Assembly: GCA_034670405.1 (NCBI GenBank)
Contig: JAXDDX010000034.1
Span: 3,191,001 to 3,255,000, forward strand
From: Hoplostethus atlanticus
Taxonomy: Eukaryota; Chordata; Actinopteri; Trachichthyiformes; Trachichthyidae
DNA length: 64,000 nt
Reading direction: 5' to 3'
Below are positions 56,481 to 64,000 of the stretch, one piece after another; position 1 is the first letter of the stretch, and every line of letters starts with the position of its first letter. Made by a program: the position numbers and the translations under genes. Below the pieces are notes generated by a model. The model searched no databases and was not told the DNA's origin. It worked only from the letters and a program-made list of their open reading frames with translations.

Positions 56481-57537
56481 GAAATATCGTTCGCTCAATT
56501 ACCTCAGCACAGTATGTAGCTCCAAATTGGTGCTGTTATTATTATTTTTTGTTCCCCGTTTCCGTCACTTTTGGCTCATCTTTATCGAGAGCGCCAATAA
56601 TTCACACACACACTGTGCTGTGCTGTGTGTGTGTGTGTGTGTGCCGGAGGTATGAGTGATTATGTAGGTGTTTGCTTGAGCTGGTGCTAAAGTGTACTTG
56701 CTGCATGTGTCATATCAGCTACAGGCAGTGTGTGTGTGTGTGTGTGGCCATGAGAGGAATTGACCTACGTTCGTACTGTAAAGCTCCCATCCCTGACACA
56801 GGAGTCCGGTAGGAATTGAACAAATCCTATTGTAAATTTGCCTACTCCACTAAGATAATTGGCTTATTCCTGTGTTAAATTGGCCTGTCCTACAGCACAC
56901 TGAGTGGGCTTAGCACGCTCAATGTAGATTGAGTGTGTCTGTTCCTCTGCTTCTCGGGGACTTACGGGTATTACATACTGAATTACTGTATGACAATGAT
57001 GAAACCGATAGCCGTAGCGGCCCCCGGACCAGACCCCCCCCGCCCGTCGCGTGCGTCCGCTGCTTGACGCGTGAGACGTCGCGCGACGCAGAGCAGGTCC
57101 CGGCTTTGTTTGAACCATCTGCACATTCACGACTCCGGAGCTGCATTTTCCCGTGCCTCGTGACGCTCTAAAGCTCCGGTTTCCATGCTCGCCCGTCTAC
57201 GCGACAGTTTCAAGGCTTCCACTGAGGCTGGGTTATGGAGAAAGTCTATCTGCGTAGCCTTACCTAAATCATTATCCACACATCAAACGCCATCTGGGTT
57301 TCACTCCGTTACTTTGAAGATTCCTTCCTCATCAGTCTTGCGCCTGGAGGAAACACCACAGATAAATGTGTGTGTGTGTGTGTGTGTGTGCGTGAGCATA
57401 CATGTGGCTGTTTTCATGTGCGTTTTAACCCCAAAGTTGCTCAGAAACTAGACTAACAGCAGTTGCCTCTCTGTTTCCTGGCCCCTGGGCAACTGCTTAG
57501 CGATGAACCCGGGCCCCAGCTGATCCAGCAGCTCAGA

Positions 57538-57570
57538 GCGGGGAGGGGGGGCGGGGGGGGGGGGGGGAGG
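57538..57570. repeat. G-rich tract
   Basis: More than 28 G in 33 bases; quadruplex-prone and a likely sequencing-problem site. Confidence 0.9.
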
Positions 57571-57855
57571 TAAAAAACATACCACACACCAAAACTCTCA
57601 AACCAGAAACTGAGAGATACAGAGATGGATGAATTGTCAGCGGCTGTGCAGCTGTTCGTATGAGGGGGAAACTAGAGAGCTAGCACGCGCAAATTCTGGG
57701 ACGTGACCGAAAACTGTCCAGTTAGAGTGCATCAGGAAATGGATGAAAGGGAGAATTCCCCCCCCGCACGTGGCAAGAAAAGAGAGAGAGAGAGATGGAC
57801 CACAAAACGCCTCATCCGTGTGTCCTGGTGGCTGCTGAGTTGAACAAAGACGGAC

Positions 57856-57859
<4 letters not shown>

Positions 57860-57897
<38 letters not shown>
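57860..57897. repeat. (GA)n microsatellite
   Basis: About 18 GA units. Confidence 0.95.
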
Positions 57898-57898
<1 letters not shown>

Positions 57899-58791
57899 GA
57901 CCGGCGCGATATCTGCTCCAACCTCCCGCTCCCGTCTCCGCGGGACGCATGCCGGACACGCTGCGAAGTGGAAGCGGCTGAAAGCATCTTTTTTAAAGGT
58001 TGACTGATAATACTGAGCTGATGAAATGGCAGCGCCGCAGGGGGGAGGCTTCTCGATGCTAAAAATACGAAAAGAGAAATATGTTTGTTCACGCTCGTCT
58101 TAGCGTCTAATTGCATTGATCACCGCGACGCTTTGTACTTTTGCCGTCGGTTTTGCCGTGAATTATAGGGTATCCTGTCGCTTCCTAGTGAGCCAGCTGG
58201 CATTTATTTGTTTCTGACATACCGTATATTTATGCCAGTGTCTGTTTGAGCGTATGTTTTTGTGCGTGTGTGTGTGTGTGCTCTAGGTTCTCGAGGTTCG
58301 CTGGGGGGGGAAGAGCGCTAGCAGGGCGCGAGGTTCATCAGCGGCGTAATTAATGTAGTGCGGTTCGGTTGTCATGCATGATATTTCAGCGCCGCGATCT
58401 ACTTGAGGAGGCTTTTTTGATGAATGGGCAATTAGACGCAGACTCCTCGTGCCTGGTGGCTGACTGATCTCTTTTTAATGGCACTCCTGTTTCGTTGATA
58501 AAACGCAAAATGAATCATCGATACCCGTGGCCCCCGAGGAGCAGCCGGGGTGCCGATTTTAATTGTAATTGGGTGGTGTAGCGGGTCGCGTGTGTGTGTG
58601 TGTGTGTGAGTGTGTGTGTGTGCGCGCTTGGCTTTCGCGGTTATAGAGGTCAGTCTCCCCGTCTTACTCTGATGCACATGGCTGCTTTTGCAAAGAATTA
58701 CATACCTCACTGGCTCTTGGGTGTGTGTTCATCTTCACTCCTCTATCCACATTGATCTACTAAATGTACATTTCAGCTACAGGTGGCCTGG

Positions 58792-58792
<1 letters not shown>

Positions 58793-58821
<29 letters not shown>
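58793..58821. repeat. (GT)n microsatellite
   Basis: About 14 GT units. Confidence 0.93.
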
Positions 58822-58823
<2 letters not shown>

Positions 58824-59106
58824 CACAGACACACACCACTACCAATCGTATCTCATCGTCTCTCATTTTATTTGTTAGATTTGTTTTTAGAAGCACACTT
58901 CAATCGGGCCGCGTAAACCCGCTTCCCGATGTTTTTTTTTTGACACTTTAATCTGAAAGTCTCATTTTATATACATAATTAATTTGAGAAATGGAAAGAA
59001 GAGAGGAGGAGAAAACAGACTGAAACGTTCAAAGAAAGACAAAATCTGTTCTCCTGTATTTCCCAGTTCCTTGCGAGGTGGGCAACATGTAGTCTCTGTT
59101 TCTGTG

Positions 59107-59132
59107 TGTGGTGTGTGTGTGTGTGTGTGTGT
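59107..59132. repeat. (GT)n microsatellite
   Basis: About 13 GT units. Confidence 0.93.
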
Positions 59133-59478
59133 GATTGAACTGAGACGGTGAGATAAACTCAGCGTAACAATCGAACAAGCTGCTAGCATCTTGAACTAAA
59201 GAGCCCACCAGGAGCTTTAGGACCACCCAACGGGTAGCAAAGATCTTCGCCTTTTTTTAAATTGTCTTGCTGTGTTCTTGTCTAGCTTCCCTAAGAAAAA
59301 CAGAGCCGGTTCAGGATGAGGTGATGAGTGTTGTCTACATGTCACTGGAGCCCCTGCTGATAGAGGGTTGGGGGTCTTAAAGGGACAGAATTCAACTGGA
59401 TGAGCCTGTTTTTTTTTGTGTGTGTGTGTGTAGCTTATGAATCCTCACATTTCTAGGTTCATTTGTGATTTCCCCCAG

Positions 59479-59557
59479 CCTCCTTCTTTTCCCCCTCCGG
59501 CTGAAATTGCGAACCAGACCTCCGACGCTCGGCCACAATGGAGGCTTTGCGCGGCAG
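59479..59557 (+). other. Candidate 79-bp exon with both splice borders
   Basis: Bounded by TTTCCCCCAG on the left and GGCAG|GTAAGC on the right. One frame is fully open (PPSFPPPAEIANQTSDAR...). In another, a well-placed start CCACAATGG at 59538 opens six codons (MEALRG) into the donor. Either a coding exon of unknown gene or a first coding exon, or chance. No family recognised. Confidence 0.25.
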
Positions 59558-60894
59558 GTAAGCAGCTGCGGAGACACAGACGGCATCTTATTTTTGGGGG
59601 ATTTCAGACTTCATCAACGCCATTATTATCGCGCTGTTCAGCGGTGACCCCAATTTTTGTCGGGAGTCTTGAATGCCGATGTCGCGCCCACCTCTTTGGG
59701 CACGGCGCGAGACAACAAAGACCATCCAGTCAACAAAGACGGAATTTGCTGGAATGTGGAGTGTGGCATGTTTGCGTGTGTTGATAATGTGTGTTTAAGG
59801 TGTGTGTGTGTGTGTGTACGTGCGCTGACTCAGTAATCTCACCAGCCAGCTGCCTGGAACAGTCAGCATCTTTCTTCCAAACAAAGTTTTTTTTTTTTTT
59901 TGACTGTGCCAATGCCAGATTTAAACTGTGTAGAACATTAGTGTAACAGCCCACGCACCCAGAATACAGATTTGTTCTTGAGCGCGGGCCAAATGGCCTC
60001 TATATTTTATGAGCCTTCTTTCTACCGACGTACCGTCTTGAGACTAATTATCATAGCCGCACTCAAACACAAAGCTCGTTTATTATTGCGTTGACACCGC
60101 GTTTGCTTTGGCTTCGGCCCGCGTGGCGGCGGGAGGCGGGGGGATGGTGGGGCCTCGCAGCGCTATACGGAGCCGGATGGCGGAGGATGTGTCGCGTGGC
60201 GTGGCACGCGGTGTTAAAGACGGGGAAAGGTGGTTTTCTCTCTCTCTCTTTCGAGTGGACCGCGCTCCCCGTAAGCGGAGGGTGACGTGAGTAAGTGAAC
60301 ACATCGGGGAGTCGGCGCTGTATTCTCGGAAAAGTCGTTCTCCTTTCCCCCAGCACGTTGTATCGGCGCACTGATTCCAACTATTTTTTGTTCACGCTGC
60401 AGGAGTGAGTAATGATGGTCTGAATAAAATGGATGTGATACTTGCAAGAAAATTGATGAGACTTTTCTGGTCAAAGAATTGATTTTGTCATTTTATTGAC
60501 AAAGGGTTGTTTTTCCCAGTTTTTTACCACAGTCCAATGAAAGGGAAAAAATGAGTTAATTGCGATATATATTGCTGCATCAATGCACAATGCTTAGTAT
60601 ATTACAATACATTATGATAAATAATGTATTATATGATATATTATAGTGATAATATGTTATTATTCCCACTTCTTGACTATGTTTGATGCGTTTGAGGCTC
60701 GTTTCAGGCTGATGTGGCTTCAGATCAGTTGTTGATTCGTTCCTGTGTTGTCTCAACGCCGGAACACAGGAACATATTCCACTGTTCTAGTTTTGTCACC
60801 CTCTCTTTGCATGCAACTGCACGGATATGATGTGACGTACGCAATATGGCACATGCCAGGAAAGACAAAAGCATGCACATGAACAGATAGGTGT

Positions 60895-60977
60895 ACACAC
60901 ACACACACACACACACCACACACACACACACATATACTTGCAGGGGGAACAGCTGGAGATAAAAGCAAAGGTGCACA

Positions 60978-61037
<60 letters not shown>
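60895..61037. repeat. Inverted pair of microsatellites (CA)n - 47 bp - (TG)n
   Basis: CA tract 60895-60932 (one interruption) and TG tract 60980-61037 are complementary, so single strands could fold into a stem of more than 30 bp. Confidence 0.95.
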
Positions 61038-61038
<1 letters not shown>

Positions 61039-61205
61039 CTGGTCTGACACATCTGGGTGAAGCGACATGAGGGGTTCCTGACAGATATGGGCTGAGCGAG
61101 AGCCGGCTCCTGTTGTGCTCTGTCACGCCGAGGCTCCTTCCACATGCCTGCCTCCCACCGCCTGCTAGATGCTGCTGCTAGCTGTTTGGGTTAGCTAACC
61201 TGATG

Positions 61206-61208
<3 letters not shown>

Positions 61209-61237
<29 letters not shown>
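61209..61237. repeat. (GT)n microsatellite
   Basis: About 14 GT units. Confidence 0.93.
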
Positions 61238-61241
<4 letters not shown>

Positions 61242-61430
61242 AGCTGGTGCATCCACCACAGTTGCACGGTTAAAAGCGCCAGTCACACCGGGCCATGGAG
61301 GAAAAGGGGAAGGCACGACATCGGGTCCCATGAAAGATGGAGGGTAAGAGATTAAAAGGAGATGAAGCAAGGGATGGTGGGTAAAGGATGTGAGGGGAGA
61401 AGATATTTTATGTCTTGTGTGCATGAGAAG

Positions 61431-61432
<2 letters not shown>

Positions 61433-61493
<61 letters not shown>
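61433..61493. repeat. (GT)n microsatellite, longest in the window's right half
   Basis: About 30 uninterrupted GT units. Confidence 0.97.
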
Positions 61494-61494
<1 letters not shown>

Positions 61495-61596
61495 CCATGA
61501 CCATGGAGGTGACATTGAAGGTCTATATGTAGACAAATGATTTCCATTTCTACGTTTTCTCTGTGTTTATACTCTGTATGATCTATGAGGTGTGCC

Positions 61597-61598
<2 letters not shown>

Positions 61599-61642
<44 letters not shown>
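61599..61642. repeat. (GT)n microsatellite
   Basis: About 21 GT units. Confidence 0.96.
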
Positions 61643-61643
<1 letters not shown>

Positions 61644-61714
61644 GTAGTCTTTGCTTTATGGTGACATTTTGTGACTGGTACCTGGTTTATGATGTCAGTG
61701 TGTTGACTTGCGTG

Positions 61715-61746
<32 letters not shown>

Positions 61747-62164
61747 AGCATGTTTGAGGCTCCCTGTGGGGATTGTATTTCGGTCGGTCAAGCCCGACAG
61801 ATAACAGCCCGCCGTGCTCGTCACATCTATTATTGAGGGGACGGGAAATTGATCGGCACTAACAGTGCCTGTTACCCTGCCTTCCTCACCCGCTCGCTCG
61901 GCTCTTCAGCTCCTTATCCCCTCCCGCCCCCCCCCCCCCCCCTCTCTCCCATCACCACTGTGCTCCCTCTGTCATTTGTCCTCCATCCATCCTCTTGTTG
62001 TCAGACTCCCCCACTGCCCTTGTTTTTTTGATCCTTCCTGTTAGTTTTGGCTCTGCGTCTTCTCTTCGCCACATGCTAGACCATCCCTTCCTCCATCTCT
62101 CTCCAACTTCCTACAATATGGACATACTGACAGATACTAAAGTGACAACAAATAATATTGACTT

Positions 62165-62225
62165 ACTTAGACAAAAAAAAACATTATTATTATTAATTAA
62201 TTACTATAATTATTATTAATATCAC

Positions 62226-62259
<34 letters not shown>

Positions 62260-62330
62260 ATATATATATATTTATAATTTTTTAGAATTTTTAAAAATTA
62301 TTATTTTATAGTATTTTTTTAAAGAAGGGG
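62165..62330. repeat. (ATT)n AT-rich tract
   Basis: ATT units with (TA)n and T runs; almost no G or C for 150 bp. Confidence 0.93.
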
Positions 62331-63029
62331 AGAGAGGGGTAAAAACAACGTGAGGGGGCAATATCTGTTTTGGGTTTGGATGTGTTTTGAGTAAGTTTTT
62401 TCCTCACAGCTTTCTCTTCTCTCTTTTTACATTTTTACTCTTTTTACCCTCCTGTGGATCACACTGGAAGCGTTCTCCCTCTTGGGCCTCCTTTTGTGAT
62501 CATAAAACCATTTGCTGGGTATAGATGATTATGCCAAGTCATTTTCTTTTGACTCCTTGTTTTTTTTTTGTCAAGACTGCCGTCTGCTGTCGTTCAGCGC
62601 CGCATCAACACGCGCCGCTCTTCTCCCCCCTCTTCAGCCTGTATAAGTGTGTTTAAAGCCCCCTCCCCCTCCCTGCCTCTCTGTTCTTCTCTCTCTCCTC
62701 TTCTTCTCCCCTTTCTCCTCATCAGTCAGAAATCACTGCTCAGGCTCACCTTTGATCTCTCTCTCCCCGGGAACTCTTCACCTCATCGCTGCAGTCAAGT
62801 GTTTTATTTTTGTTGTGCGACAATTCGCTCTGGAGGAGAAAAAAAAACGGAAAAAAAACACGTGCCGCCAGCCAACACGGCTGCTTGGAGGGAATATGCG
62901 GCAAAGAGGAGAAGAAAGGCTAATTTCAGCTCAATTCATCAGGCGAGATTGCCCCGCATTTATTGATAATTGCTTTCCCCCCCTCATCCACCCCCCCCCC
63001 CACCCCTCTAAAGGGATGGTGTTTAAAAC

Positions 63030-63200
63030 GTCAATCGTGTAAACATGGAGAGATGCAGCTGTTGCCGCAATTAACTTCTCACTTTCCCTAATGAAAGGAT
63101 TAATCCGCCAGAACATCTCTCGGCTTCCTTTCAAATGCCAAGCCTCCATTCAGCTGGCTGCCAGGGGAAGAAAGGCGGCCCGTGTCGAACAAAATGGGAC
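63030..63200. promoter_or_regulatory. Possible conserved non-coding element
   Basis: Repeat-free block with words such as CCGCAATTAACTTCTC, CCCTAATGAAAGGATTAATC and CATTCAGCTGGCTGCC (homeodomain and E-box like). No exon borders. Confidence 0.25.
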
Positions 63201-63779
63201 TATCTATAACCGCAGCCAAAAGTCACATTCATCTGCGCCGCTTGGTGTCACATCATCAGGGTCCCTGTACCGCTGTGAAACAAGACAGGCCCTTAACCAG
63301 CTGCTGTTTGATCATTTCCTGAGCGCAGCTTCTCCGAGCGGCGGCGTTCGACAGGCCTCTCCCGCAACGCCACCTCCCGCCTCCCGCCTTTTCTTTCCTT
63401 CCCCCCTTCTTCCCGATCGAGAGCTCTGATTTCCCGCGAAAAAAAACAACCCCTTGTCAGGCTCGTTCAAAATGGACGACAGGGAGCGCTTTCCCTTTGG
63501 CAGGCAGTGGAGAGAGAGAGAGAGCGAAAAAGTGAATAGCTGTCTGCTGTTGGAATAAGACGTTGTTTGGGCAGCCGACGGTTGAATGACAGCCAGTTGA
63601 GAAGCGGAGTTGAGCTTAGTCTAAATCTTTGGGGGCGATCGATCGGGGCGGCTATTGATCGGCACGTGTTTTTTTTTTTTTTACCGGGGAGACAGAGAGA
63701 CAGGTGTGACCGGATGGATCGGATCTATGACAAATGCCAATCACTCTCCTTTTCTGGCCCAGCCATCGATTGGTGGGGT

Positions 63780-63800
63780 GGGGGGGGGGGGGGGGGGGGG
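63780..63800. repeat. G homopolymer (21 G)
   Basis: Uninterrupted run of 21 G after TGGTGGGGT; quadruplex-prone. Confidence 0.95.
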
Positions 63801-64000
63801 AGGGCTCGGTTAGGAAAGATGAGCTTCCAGCAGTTGGGTAAACTACGGCATCCATCCGGTGATCGCCATAAAGCATCACACCTGCTGAACAAAAAATCAA
63901 TTGTACTTTCATTAATGTAGGATTTCTTTTCACGGAAGGAAACCGATCGTCATATAACTTGCGTTATATGTATCCTATGAATTTGCCTCGTAAACGGAGG

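Noticed and set aside
60091..60304. Arg/Gly-rich open frames in CpG-rich DNA
   Set aside because: Present in several frames at once, as expected from GC-rich DNA lacking stop codons; no domain.

Overview
This window is nuclear DNA from a teleost fish. The basis is vertebrate exon/intron genes with GT-AG splice sites, two broken copies of a Tc1-like transposon of the type common in fish, very dense CA/TG and GA/CT microsatellites, and a gene set (slc7a8, prmt5, psmb11, psmb5) that corresponds to human 14q11.2. The species cannot be named from the sequence alone.

Layout. 1-6.2 kb: the first four coding exons of slc7a8 (LAT2 amino-acid transporter light chain, minus strand); the remaining exons lie off the left edge. 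A dead Tc1-like element (3.66-4.78 kb) sits in its first intron. 8.6-14.6 kb: all 16 coding exons of prmt5 (minus strand), with one apparent 1-bp frameshift in exon 14 and a short in-frame upstream ORF ending 3 nt before the start codon. 15.7-17.6 kb: a dispersed fish repeat, a ~390-bp long inverted repeat and a decayed tandem copy of the last exons of the next gene. 17.1-20.3 kb: a small HIPK-like protein kinase gene (minus strand) with a complete kinase domain and an uncertain 3' end. 22.8-23.8 kb: single-exon psmb11, encoding the thymoproteasome subunit beta5t (plus strand), with a TATA box. 24.4-30.7 kb: three-exon psmb5, encoding the constitutive beta5 subunit (plus strand), starting only 525 bp after the psmb11 stop codon. 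Both keep catalytic Thr1, Asp17 and Lys33. The pair supplies alternative chymotrypsin-type (beta5) subunits of the 20S proteasome. 32.5-33.3 kb: a second, differently deleted Tc1-like copy.

33.3-64 kb: I recognise no protein-coding exon here. The stretch is full of simple repeats, G and C runs and purine tracts, mixed with AT-rich homeodomain-motif-like stretches that resemble vertebrate conserved non-coding DNA. A few isolated exon candidates with good splice signals occur on the plus strand (50.5, 55.97 and 59.5 kb). The most economical reading is regulatory intergenic DNA and/or large 5' introns of a plus-strand gene whose coding part begins beyond 64 kb. This is inference.

The observations most worth follow-up are the beta5t/beta5 pair, a 52-residue Ser/Thr/Ala-rich insertion in beta5t placed next to the position of psmb5 intron 2, the repeatedly duplicated 3' flank of the HIPK-like gene, the prmt5 upstream ORF and frameshift, and the gene-poor right half. 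I did not find a clearly new biological system.
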